Assembly (NCBI GenBank): GCA_046047235.1
Contig: JBJOII010000200.1
Location: forward strand, 1-5,703
Origin: JBMTVN01 sp046047235
Lineage (GTDB): Bacteria > Verrucomicrobiota > Verrucomicrobiia > Limisphaerales > JAHDYP01
Reading direction: 5' to 3'
DNA length: 5,703 bases
Shown here one piece after another: positions 1 through 5,703 of this stretch. The stretch's first letter is position 1. Each line of letters starts with the position of its first letter. The position numbers and the translations under genes were made by a program. The notes beneath the pieces are model-generated. The model was given only the letters and a program-made list of their open reading frames with translations, was not told where the DNA came from and ran no database searches.

Positions 1-22
1 GGGGTAGTGATTCGTTACCATT

Positions 23-36
23 GTTTGGGAACAAAC
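23..36. repeat. Short inverted repeat upstream of the glycosidase operon
   Basis: GTTTG at 23-27 and CAAAC at 32-36 are perfect complements around GGAA. A second register, TTGTT at 21-25 with AACAA at 30-34, pairs equally well. The element ends six bases before the candidate -35 box at 42, so it sits where an activator or repressor operator would be expected for a sugar-responsive operon. It could instead be a weak hairpin at the end of an upstream transcript, but no T-tract follows. Five-base arms arise easily by chance, so the regulatory role is only a possibility. Confidence 0.25.
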
Positions 37-41
37 TCCGC

Positions 42-75
42 TTGAGTGCGTTGGGCTGGGGCGTAGGATTCGGGC
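42..75 (+). promoter_or_regulatory. Candidate promoter and/or ribosome binding site for the glycosidase operon
   Basis: TTGAGT at 42-47 and TAGGAT at 64-69 resemble a sigma-70 -35/-10 pair with a 16-base spacer. If this is the promoter, transcription would begin about seven bases after the -10 box, at or next to the ATG at 76, giving a leaderless or nearly leaderless mRNA. The competing reading is that AGGA at 65-68, seven bases before the ATG, is a Shine-Dalgarno sequence and the promoter lies further upstream, outside the window. The same block recurs ungapped at 3385-3402, which supports it being a real signal without deciding which kind. Confidence 0.4.
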
Positions 76-2274
76 ATGTCTCCCTTTAACTTCGGTTTCT
101 GCAGGGTTGTGGTGTTGGTGGGTTTTGGTATGGCGTTGTGTCTGTGGGGGGATTTGAGGGGGGAGGCGGGATGGGTGGATTTTGATCCGGCTGAGGACGT
201 TTTTGGGGAGAGTCCGTTGGATTTGAGGCATTTGAATGAGGTCTATGCGGGGGAGCATGGGTGGGTGCGGGCGGAGGGGGGGCGGTTTGTGCGGGGTGAT
301 GGGAGTGAGCCGGTGCGGTTTTGGGCGGTGAACGGGCCCTCGCATGGTGGGGGTGGCTATGGGGAGTTGCGGCGGACGGCGCGTTGGCTGGCGAAGTATG
401 GGGTGAACATGGCGCGGCGGCACGGGGCGGTATTTGATGGGGAGGGGGAATTGAAGCCGGGGGCGGTGAAGGAGTTGCAGGAGTTTGTGCGGGCGATGAA
501 GGCGGAGGGGATTTACACGCATTTATCCATTTATTTTCCGTTGTGGTTCAAGCCGGCGGCGGGGAACCCGTGGTTGGAGGGGTATGACGGGAACACGCAT
601 CCGTTTGCGGCGTTGATGTTCAACCGGGAATTTCAGGAGCGTTATCGGGGTTGGTGGAAGGCGTTGTTGACGACGGTGGATCCGGAGACGGGGAGGGCTT
701 TGGTGGAGGAGCCGGCGTTATTTGGGGTAGAGATTCAGAATGAGGATTCGTTTTTCTTTTGGACCTTTGATGCGAAGAACGTGCCGGATGCGCAGTTGCG
801 GATATTGGAGGGCTTATTTGGGGAGTGGCTGGTTGGGCGGCACGGGAGTTTGGCCAAGGCGATGGAGGGGTGGGATGGGGTAGGGCATGAGCGGGATCGG
901 GTTGAGGAGGGGCGGGTGGGGTTTCGTCCGTTGTGGAGCATGTTCAACGAGCGGACGGCGCGTGACCGGGAGACTGTGCGTTTTTTATGGGAGCAGCAGG
1001 CGAAGTTTTATCGGGAGACCGTGGCGTATTTGCGGGGTTTGGGTTTCAAGGGGTTGGTGACGGCCTCGAACTGGGCGACGGCGAGCCCGGAGTATTTTGG
1101 TCCTTTAGAGAAGCTGAGTTATCTGGAGGGGGATTTTGTGGATCGGCACGGGTATTTTGAATGTGATCACAAGGGGGACAATGCGGCGTGGTCGGTAAGG
1201 GAGGGGCATACGTATCGTGACCGGAGTGCGTATCGGTTTGATGGGGTGGGTGGTTCTGCGGTGCGCCAGTTTGTTCATCCGGTGATGGATCCTGCGTATG
1301 GCGGGAAGCCGTCGATGATATCGGAGACGACGTTTTGTCGGCCGAACCGGTATCGGAGCGAGGCGCCCTTCTATTATGCGGTGTATGGGGCATTGCAGGG
1401 GACGGATGCGGTGGTTCATTTTGCCTTTGATGGTGACCGGTGGGCGGTGAAGCCGAACTATTGGATGCAGCAGTGGACGTTGATGAGTCCGTCGATGATG
1501 GGGCAGTTTCCCGTGGCGGCGAGGTTGTATCGGCTGGGGCTGGTGAGTGAGGCCGGGGTGGTGGCGGACATCGCCTTGAATCGGGAGGCGTTGTTTGAGC
1601 TGGGGGGGACGCCATTGCCGCAGGATGCTGCGTTGGACGAGTTACGGTTGGCGGATGTGCCGGCGGGTCGGGCGGGCAAGACCGGGGGGCGTATTGATCC
1701 TTTGATTCACTATATTGGGCGGGTGGATGTTCGGTATGTGGAGGGTGAGGGGGGGGTAAAGTTGGCGGATGTTGGCGGCTGGTTGGATCATGATCGTCGT
1801 GTTGTGGGGAGCGCCACGGGTGAGGTGCGATTGGATTATGGGAGGGGGGTATTGACCGTGGACGCGCCGATGGTTCAGGGCTGCAGTGGTGCGCTGGGAT
1901 TGGCTGGGGAGGTGAAGCTGGGGGTGTTGAGTGTCAGGAGCGACATGGAACTGGGGCATATCATGGTGGTTGCGATGGATGGGAAGCCACTGGAGGAATC
2001 GGGGAGCATGGTATTGCAGGTGATGTCGGAGGAGCGGGAGACGGGTCGGGTGGTGGAGCAGGTGGGGGACGGTGGGGAGAAGCGGATTGTGCAGTTGGGC
2101 AGGGATCCGTGGCAGTTCAGGGAGCTGGGTGGGGTGGTGCGGTTGAGGCGGCCGGATGCCGGTCGTTTGCGTGTGACTGCGTTGGATTACAACGGGTATG
2201 CGGTTGAGGAGGTTGGGGATGCCGGGGAGATCCGGTTAAGGAAGCAGACCCTTTATTATTGGATTACGCGATGA
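76..2274 (+). CDS. Secreted clan GH-A glycoside hydrolase (cellulase/beta-galactosidase-like)
   Basis: This 732-residue protein is probably an exported retaining glycosidase acting on a beta-linked polysaccharide. A signal peptide is visible: one Arg at residue 10, a hydrophobic core at about 11-25, and plausible cleavage after GEA at 29-31. A preamble LDLRHLNE (48-55) and VRFWAVNG (80-87) lead into the barrel. IQNE at 220-223 is the typical Asn-Glu of clan GH-A, making E223 the likely acid/base. NW at 332-333, DRHGYF at 356-361 and ISETT at 415-419 follow, with E417 the likely nucleophile. About 194 residues separate the two glutamates, more than in a compact GH5 barrel, because of a helical insertion at roughly 230-310. 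Residues from about 500 to 732 look like beta-rich accessory domains, including LDYGRG at 586-591. The CAZy family and substrate are not assignable by eye. The ATG at 76 is preferred because later starts lose the basic n-region. The stop overlaps the GH43 gene by four bases. Confidence 0.9.
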   Translation: MSPFNFGFCRVVVLVGFGMALCLWGDLRGEAGWVDFDPAEDVFGESPLDLRHLNEVYAGEHGWVRAEGGRFVRGDGSEPVRFWAVNGPSHGGGGYGELRRTARWLAKYGVNMARRHGAVFDGEGELKPGAVKELQEFVRAMKAEGIYTHLSIYFPLWFKPAAGNPWLEGYDGNTHPFAALMFNREFQERYRGWWKALLTTVDPETGRALVEEPALFGVEIQNEDSFFFWTFDAKNVPDAQLRILEGLFGEWLVGRHGSLAKAMEGWDGVGHERDRVEEGRVGFRPLWSMFNERTARDRETVRFLWEQQAKFYRETVAYLRGLGFKGLVTASNWATASPEYFGPLEKLSYLEGDFVDRHGYFECDHKGDNAAWSVREGHTYRDRSAYRFDGVGGSAVRQFVHPVMDPAYGGKPSMISETTFCRPNRYRSEAPFYYAVYGALQGTDAVVHFAFDGDRWAVKPNYWMQQWTLMSPSMMGQFPVAARLYRLGLVSEAGVVADIALNREALFELGGTPLPQDAALDELRLADVPAGRAGKTGGRIDPLIHYIGRVDVRYVEGEGGVKLADVGGWLDHDRRVVGSATGEVRLDYGRGVLTVDAPMVQGCSGALGLAGEVKLGVLSVRSDMELGHIMVVAMDGKPLEESGSMVLQVMSEERETGRVVEQVGDGGEKRIVQLGRDPWQFRELGGVVRLRRPDAGRLRVTALDYNGYAVEEVGDAGEIRLRKQTLYYWITR
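249..271 (+). other. Canonical G-quadruplex motif inside the GH-A gene
   Basis: Four runs of at least three G occur with loops of five, one and three bases (249-253, 259-261, 263-265, 269-271). A looser set lies at 146-175, with G-runs at 146-151, 158-163, 168-170 and 173-175. Both are on the coding strand near the 5' end, so the mRNA could fold them. They probably follow from the heavy use of GGG, GTG and CGG codons rather than from selection for a structure. Confidence 0.4.
2271..2274 (+). other. ATGA stop/start overlap coupling the two glycosidase genes
   Basis: The GH43 ATG (2271-2273) overlaps the TGA (2272-2274) of the GH-A gene. Such four-base overlaps are a standard sign of co-transcription and translational re-initiation. 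The only nearby Shine-Dalgarno-like bases are GGA at 2261-2263; the stronger AAGGAAG at 2238-2244 is too far upstream to place a ribosome on this start. Confidence 0.85.
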
Positions 2275-3314
2275 GGGTTTTATCCGGGAGGATCTGTCGT
2301 TTGGGTTATGGGGTGCACGTCTTCCTGTTCCTGGTGTTTTGTGGGATGGGGTTGGAGGTGTTGGGGGATGGTGAGTCGTCTGGTTTGATCCGGAATCCGG
2401 TGATGGCATCGGGGGCGGATCCCTGGGTGATTTGTCGTGGTGAGTTTTACTACATGTGTCAGTCGAGGCGGGGTTCGATTTGGGTGGGGCGGTTTCGGCG
2501 TTTACGGGATTTGGGTATGGCGGAGTGGGTGAAGGTGTGGACGCCGGAGCCGGGGACGGAGCATTCGCGGGAGCTTTGGGCGCCGGAGCTGCATCATTTG
2601 CGGGGGCGCTGGTATATCTATGTTGCGGCGGATGATGGTGAGAATCGCAATCATCGGATGTTTGTTTTGGAGGGGGATGAAGAGGATCCGCGGTTGGCGT
2701 TTCGGATGAGGGGGCGGTTAGCGGCGGACACGGATCGCTGGGCGATTGACGGGACGGTGTTGGAGATGCCTGGGGGTGGTTTGTATTTTCTTTGGTCGGG
2801 TTGGGAGGGTTTTGAGAATGTGGCGCAGCATTTGTATATCGCAGGGATGAGTGATCCGTGGACGATACGGGGAGAGCGGGTGAGGATTTCATCGCCGGAG
2901 CATGTATGGGAGCGGCGTGGGGAGCCGTGGGTGAACGAGGGGCCGCAGGTGTTGTGGCGTGGGGGGCGGTTATTTGTGATTTACTCGGCGAGTGGGAGCT
3001 GGACGGACGACTATTGTCTGGGGCAACTCAGCTGGGGTGGGGGTGATCCTTTGGATCCGGCTTCCTGGAGCAAGAAACCAGAGCCGGTTTTTTCCTCGGC
3101 GGGGGATGTTTATGGTCCGGGGCACTGCAGCTTTGTGAGGACGCGTGATGGGGAGGAGGACTGGATGATTTACCATAGTGCGAAGCATCGGGGTGCGGGT
3201 TGGAACCGGCGGGTGAACATGCAGCGATTTGGATGGACGGCGGATGGGGATCCTGATTTCGGGGTGCCGAGGTCGTCTATGGAGGGGATGAAGCCGCCGT
3301 CGGGTGAGGAGTGA
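2271..3314 (+). CDS. Secreted glycoside hydrolase family 43 protein (arabinofuranosidase/xylosidase-like)
   Basis: This 347-residue protein is an inverting GH43 enzyme with a five-bladed beta-propeller; the family commonly releases alpha-L-arabinofuranosyl or beta-D-xylosyl units. The catalytic set is complete: general base D50 in GADPW, pKa-modulating D160 in WAIDG, and acid E223 in NEGP. H285 in GPGHCSF matches the central-channel histidine, and WAPELH begins at W103. The blocks WSGW, LYIA and PWTIRGERV resemble arabinofuranosidase-type members, but the subfamily is inferred. Residues 1 to about 32 form a signal peptide (basic n-region, hydrophobic core VHVFLFLVF). The Cys at 24 is not in a good lipobox, so a lipoprotein is unlikely. 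There is no extra binding module. The ATG at 2271 is preferred over an in-frame TTG at 2259 because it gives an ATGA overlap with the upstream stop. Only a weak GGA lies upstream, so translation probably depends on coupling. Confidence 0.93.
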   Translation: MRVLSGRICRLGYGVHVFLFLVFCGMGLEVLGDGESSGLIRNPVMASGADPWVICRGEFYYMCQSRRGSIWVGRFRRLRDLGMAEWVKVWTPEPGTEHSRELWAPELHHLRGRWYIYVAADDGENRNHRMFVLEGDEEDPRLAFRMRGRLAADTDRWAIDGTVLEMPGGGLYFLWSGWEGFENVAQHLYIAGMSDPWTIRGERVRISSPEHVWERRGEPWVNEGPQVLWRGGRLFVIYSASGSWTDDYCLGQLSWGGGDPLDPASWSKKPEPVFSSAGDVYGPGHCSFVRTRDGEEDWMIYHSAKHRGAGWNRRVNMQRFGWTADGDPDFGVPRSSMEGMKPPSGEE

Positions 3315-3344
3315 GTGTGGGGGGCGTGGTTTGGGTCGATGGGA

Positions 3345-3362
3345 CGATTGAGATAATCGATT
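3345..3362. repeat. CGATT/AATCG inverted repeats, possible operator
   Basis: CGATT at 3345-3349 and AATCG at 3355-3359 form perfect arms around GAGAT. The second arm continues into the self-complementary AATCGATT at 3355-3362. A further TCGAT at 3336-3340 can also pair with ATCGA at 3356-3360. The patch is AT-richer than its surroundings and ends two bases before the candidate -35 box at 3365, a position suited to a transcription-factor site. It is a poor intrinsic terminator for the GH43 gene, because the stem is short and AT-rich and no T-run follows. Function is inferred from position only. Confidence 0.3.
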
Positions 3363-3364
3363 AG

Positions 3365-3402
3365 TTGATTTGCCGGGGGTTCGGGTAGGTTCCGGACATG
3401 TT
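3365..3402 (+). promoter_or_regulatory. Candidate promoter upstream of the DUF2339 gene
   Basis: TTGATT at 3365-3370 and TAGGTT at 3386-3391 form a -35/-10-like pair with a short 15-base spacer. The downstream block to position 3402 matches positions 63-80 before the first gene at 14 of 18 bases without gaps. This implies that the DUF2339 gene has its own promoter rather than being read only from the glycosidase operon. The predicted transcription start falls close to the ATG at 3398, which would leave a leader of about 100 bases before the gene at 3499. The short spacer and the lack of expression data keep this tentative. Confidence 0.4.
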
Positions 3403-3499
3403 CAGAGAAGAAAAAGGTATGGCGGCGTGCGTTTTGAGGGGGGGCGGGCAGTATGATTTGGTGCGGTCAGTTGGCGTTCGAGAAGAAGGAGTCAAGTGA
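3398..3499 (+). CDS. Possible 33-codon leader ORF before the DUF2339 gene
   Basis: An open frame of 33 codons starts at ATG 3398, inside the promoter-like block, and ends with TGA at 3497-3499. That stop shares its last base with the ATG of the DUF2339 gene (TGATG), the geometry of translational coupling. The predicted peptide is mixed, with acidic and basic residues and no signal or membrane segment, and matches no family I recognise. Evidence against coding: the upstream AGG at 3387-3389 is weak, and the codons (AGA, GAA, AAA, GGA, CGA) lack the strong G-ending preference of the neighbours. It may be a chance frame. Confidence 0.2.
   Translation: MFREEKGMAACVLRGGGQYDLVRSVGVREEGVK
3486..3491 (+). 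promoter_or_regulatory. Ribosome binding site of the DUF2339 gene
   Basis: AAGGAG lies seven bases before the ATG at 3499. It is the best Shine-Dalgarno match in the window and fixes the start of the membrane-protein gene. An in-frame TGA at 3454-3456 prevents any long upstream extension of that frame. Confidence 0.8.
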
Positions 3500-5703
3500 T
3501 GGAACTCGTTATCCTAATCGTTGCCGGGGTGGTGTTGTTGCTGCCGATTTGTGCGTTCTTTTATGCGATGGAGGCCCGCAAGCGAGTGGGGGAGATGGAG
3601 GATAGGGTGAGGAGTTTGGAGAGTGGCGTGAGCCATTTAGAGAACGCGGTGGAGAGTTTGGAGCGATCACTGGCCCACGGTTCCGGGGTGGGGGCGGCGG
3701 TTACGGGAGTGACAGAGGCTAGGGTGGAGGCGCCTTTGATTGAGGAGCAGCGGGGCGCAGGGTTAGACGAGCAGATTGCGTTGGAGGTGGAGCCGTCCGT
3801 GCCGGGTGTGGTGGAGGAGGTTGAGGAGGCACCTTTGGGGCAGGAGGTATGGGAGGGGATGAGTGCGCGTCTGGCGGCTGAGCGGCGGGTGGGGTCACAG
3901 CTGCCTCCGCCTTTGCCTGAGCAGGATTCACCGGGTGGGGAGGGTGGGGGGCGGACTGCGCCGGCGTTTAACTGGGAGCAGTTTATGGGCGTCAAGCTGG
4001 TGGCGTGGCTGGGTGGTTTGGCTTTGTTTTTGGCGGCGGCGTATTTCGTGAAGTATTCCTTCGATCACGGGCTGATTCCTCCGCAGGTCAGGGTGGCATT
4101 GGGGTATGTATTGGGGATGGGTTTATTGGGGGGAGGGGTGAAGTTGTGTTCCGAGAAGTATCGGGTTACTGCGCACACCTTATGTGCTACCGGGGTTGTG
4201 ATTTTGTATGCGGCGACCTTTGCGGCGCATGGGGTTTATCACTTTGCGGTGTTCAATCAGCTGGTGACGTTTCTGCTGATGGCCTTGACGACTGCTGTGG
4301 CGTTCCTGCTGGCGGTGCGTTTGCGGGCTTTGGTGGTGGCGGTGTTGGGTATGCTGGGGGGCTTTTTAACACCGTTGTTATTATCGACGGGGCAGGACAA
4401 TCCAGTTGGGTTATTTGGGTATATCGCCTTGTTGGATTTGGGTTTGATTGCTGTGGCATTGCGGGGTCGGTGGATGTTTCTGGTGGGGGCATCGGCACTG
4501 GGGACATTTGTGATGCAGATGGGTTGGATGATGCAGTTTTTTGCGCCGGCCAAGGTGTATGTGGCCTTTGTGGTGTTTATGGGATTTGCGCTGCTGTATT
4601 TGGTTCCGGTGTTATTGGGGCGGAAGGGTGGGCTGGATCAGTTGGAGGATCGGGCGGACTTGTGGGTCGGTGGGGCTGCGTCGTTTATGGCTTTGCTTTG
4701 GATGGGGTTGTCGTGGGTGTTGATGTCCTATGATTCCCTGGCGGTGCGGCCGGGTCTATTGGGGGCGGCTTTATTTGGGGGGGATCTGTGTTTACTGGCG
4801 ATTGGGGTGTTGGTGTCACGGCTGGGGTGGGTTCAGGGTGTTGGTGCGGGGGTGGCGTTTGTGGGGTTGGCTTCGTGGACGGCGTGGTCCATGGGGCAGG
4901 CGCTGCTTTATTGGGGTTTGGGTTTGTATTTTATTTTTGCGCTGCTGCACACCGTATGGCCGTTTGTGTTACGGAGGTTGTGGCCTGGTCGGGGCGTTCA
5001 GGGATGGGTCCATGTGTTTCCGTTGTTGAGTTTGATGTTGGTGGCGATTCCGGTGATGAAGCTGGCGAATGATTCACTGGGTGTGTGGGTATTTGTGTTG
5101 TTGGTGGATGTACTAGCCATTGTGGCGGCGTTTGCGTTGGGGTCGATTCTGGCAGTGGCGGGGGTGTGTTTGATGAGTTTAGGGATTGTGGGGGCGTGGA
5201 TTCTGCGGATGCCGGCGGGGGTTTTGCCTTTGGAGCTGGCCTTGGTTTTGGTTGGGGGTTTTGCGGTGTTGTTTTGTGGGGTGCTGTGGGTGTTTGCGAA
5301 CCGGTTGTTGAGTGGCAGGGGGATGGGCGAGCCAGGTGTTGCGGCGGGGTTATTGGCGGACTATCCGCGGGTGGCGGAGCAACTGCCGTCGGTTGCGGCG
5401 GTGATGCCTTTCGCGTTGTTGGTGATGTTGGTGAGCCGGTTGTCGTTGGCTGATCCGAGTGCGGTATTTGGGGTTGCCTTGTTGTTATTGGTTTTGGTGT
5501 TGGCTTTGGGGTTGTTTACGTCGCTGGAGTTTTTGCCGGTGATCGGGTTGGGGGCGGTGTTGATGGTGGAGTTTGTTTGGCAGGCGCAGGGTTTAGGGGG
5601 GGCGTCGATGCCGGGAGTGGTATTTGGGTGGTATGTGATCTTCAGTGCTTTATTTGTGGCGTATCCGTTTGTGTTTAGGGGGAGGCTGGGTGAGCGGGTT
5701 GTG
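3499..5703 (+). CDS. DUF2339 family polytopic membrane protein (partial, 3' end beyond window)
   Basis: The frame is open from ATG 3499 to the last base, giving 735 residues without a stop. DUF2339 proteins are often 850 residues or more, so the C-terminus is probably missing. Order: an N-terminal membrane helix at about 3-22; a coiled coil at about 28-58 with hydrophobic residues in strict a/d spacing (V30, M33, V37, L40, V44, L47, V51, L54, L58); a linker rich in Glu, Gly and Pro at about 60-155; then NWEQFMG at 158-164. The conserved entry of the family follows, with a helix at 167-186 and FDHGLIPPQVRVALG at 188-202. About twenty hydrophobic segments follow to the window end. It should sit in the inner membrane. 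Its biochemical role is unknown; the family is uncharacterised. It has its own strong ribosome binding site and a likely promoter, so a functional link to the glycosidases is not implied. Confidence 0.92.
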   Translation, partial: MELVILIVAGVVLLLPICAFFYAMEARKRVGEMEDRVRSLESGVSHLENAVESLERSLAHGSGVGAAVTGVTEARVEAPLIEEQRGAGLDEQIALEVEPSVPGVVEEVEEAPLGQEVWEGMSARLAAERRVGSQLPPPLPEQDSPGGEGGGRTAPAFNWEQFMGVKLVAWLGGLALFLAAAYFVKYSFDHGLIPPQVRVALGYVLGMGLLGGGVKLCSEKYRVTAHTLCATGVVILYAATFAAHGVYHFAVFNQLVTFLLMALTTAVAFLLAVRLRALVVAVLGMLGGFLTPLLLSTGQDNPVGLFGYIALLDLGLIAVALRGRWMFLVGASALGTFVMQMGWMMQFFAPAKVYVAFVVFMGFALLYLVPVLLGRKGGLDQLEDRADLWVGGAASFMALLWMGLSWVLMSYDSLAVRPGLLGAALFGGDLCLLAIGVLVSRLGWVQGVGAGVAFVGLASWTAWSMGQALLYWGLGLYFIFALLHTVWPFVLRRLWPGRGVQGWVHVFPLLSLMLVAIPVMKLANDSLGVWVFVLLVDVLAIVAAFALGSILAVAGVCLMSLGIVGAWILRMPAGVLPLELALVLVGGFAVLFCGVLWVFANRLLSGRGMGEPGVAAGLLADYPRVAEQLPSVAAVMPFALLVMLVSRLSLADPSAVFGVALLLLVLVLALGLFTSLEFLPVIGLGAVLMVEFVWQAQGLGGASMPGVVFGWYVIFSALFVAYPFVFRGRLGERVV

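Noticed and set aside
1046..1615. 189-codon minus-strand open frame opposite the GH-A gene
   Set aside because: The product is a low-complexity Pro/Ser/Thr-rich chain, the expected complement of G-rich codons. It lies wholly inside a gene with clear catalytic motifs.
2259..2270. TTG at 2259 as the start of the GH43 gene
   Set aside because: It adds only four residues, lacks a well-placed Shine-Dalgarno sequence, and is less likely than the ATG in the ATGA overlap at 2271.
2340..2344. Lipoprotein signal in the GH43 leader (Cys at residue 24)
   Set aside because: The residues before the Cys (LVF) put Phe at the -1 position, which does not fit the lipobox.
2236..2892. 218-codon minus-strand open frame opposite the GH43 gene
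   Set aside because: It is Pro/Ser-rich with no domain, and it spans the junction of two well-supported plus-strand genes.
3345..3359. Intrinsic terminator for the glycosidase operon
   Set aside because: The stem is only five base pairs, AT-rich, and not followed by a T-tract.
4005..4733. 242-codon plus-strand frame within the DUF2339 gene
   Set aside because: The Gly/Cys-rich translation is a shifted-frame shadow of the membrane protein, whose own frame runs unbroken from 3499 to 5703.
5085..5453. 122-codon plus-strand frame near the window end
   Set aside because: It is another Gly-rich out-of-frame shadow of the DUF2339 gene.

Overview
The window holds three plus-strand protein genes and about 260 bases of non-coding sequence. 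The organism is probably a Gram-negative-type polysaccharide degrader, most likely of the Verrucomicrobiota or another PVC lineage. This is an inference from the GC-rich sequence, the N-terminal preamble of the first glycosidase (LDLRHLNE followed by VRFWAVNG) and its pairing with a secreted GH43 enzyme. No taxonomic marker gene is present. The whole plus strand is strikingly rich in G and T, with TTG, GTG, GGG, GCG and CGG as favourite codons.

Positions 1-75 are upstream sequence with a small inverted repeat and a candidate promoter or ribosome binding site. Positions 76-2274 encode a secreted clan GH-A glycosidase with candidate catalytic residues E223 and E417. Positions 2271-3314 encode a secreted five-bladed beta-propeller enzyme of family GH43 with the expected D50, D160 and E223. 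The two genes overlap by four bases (ATGA), so they are almost certainly one translationally coupled unit. Together they look like a small exported module that attacks a plant- or algae-type polysaccharide. The GH43 partner suggests release of arabinose or xylose side groups, but the substrate cannot be fixed from sequence alone.

Positions 3315-3498 are intergenic. They contain AT-richer inverted repeats around CGATT/AATCGATT and a second copy of the promoter-like block seen before the first gene (GTAGG-w-T-y-CGG-r-CATGT). A 33-codon reading frame begins inside that block, and its stop overlaps the next start by one base. From 3499 to the window end runs the 5' part of a large DUF2339 membrane protein, at least 735 residues, still open at the edge. 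It has an N-terminal anchor, a regular heptad coiled coil, a linker of low complexity and about twenty hydrophobic segments.

No RNA gene, mobile element, CRISPR array or clear intrinsic terminator was found. I do not see an undescribed multi-gene system. The most interesting signals are the duplicated promoter/start block, which may indicate leaderless transcription or a leader peptide, and the extreme strand asymmetry.
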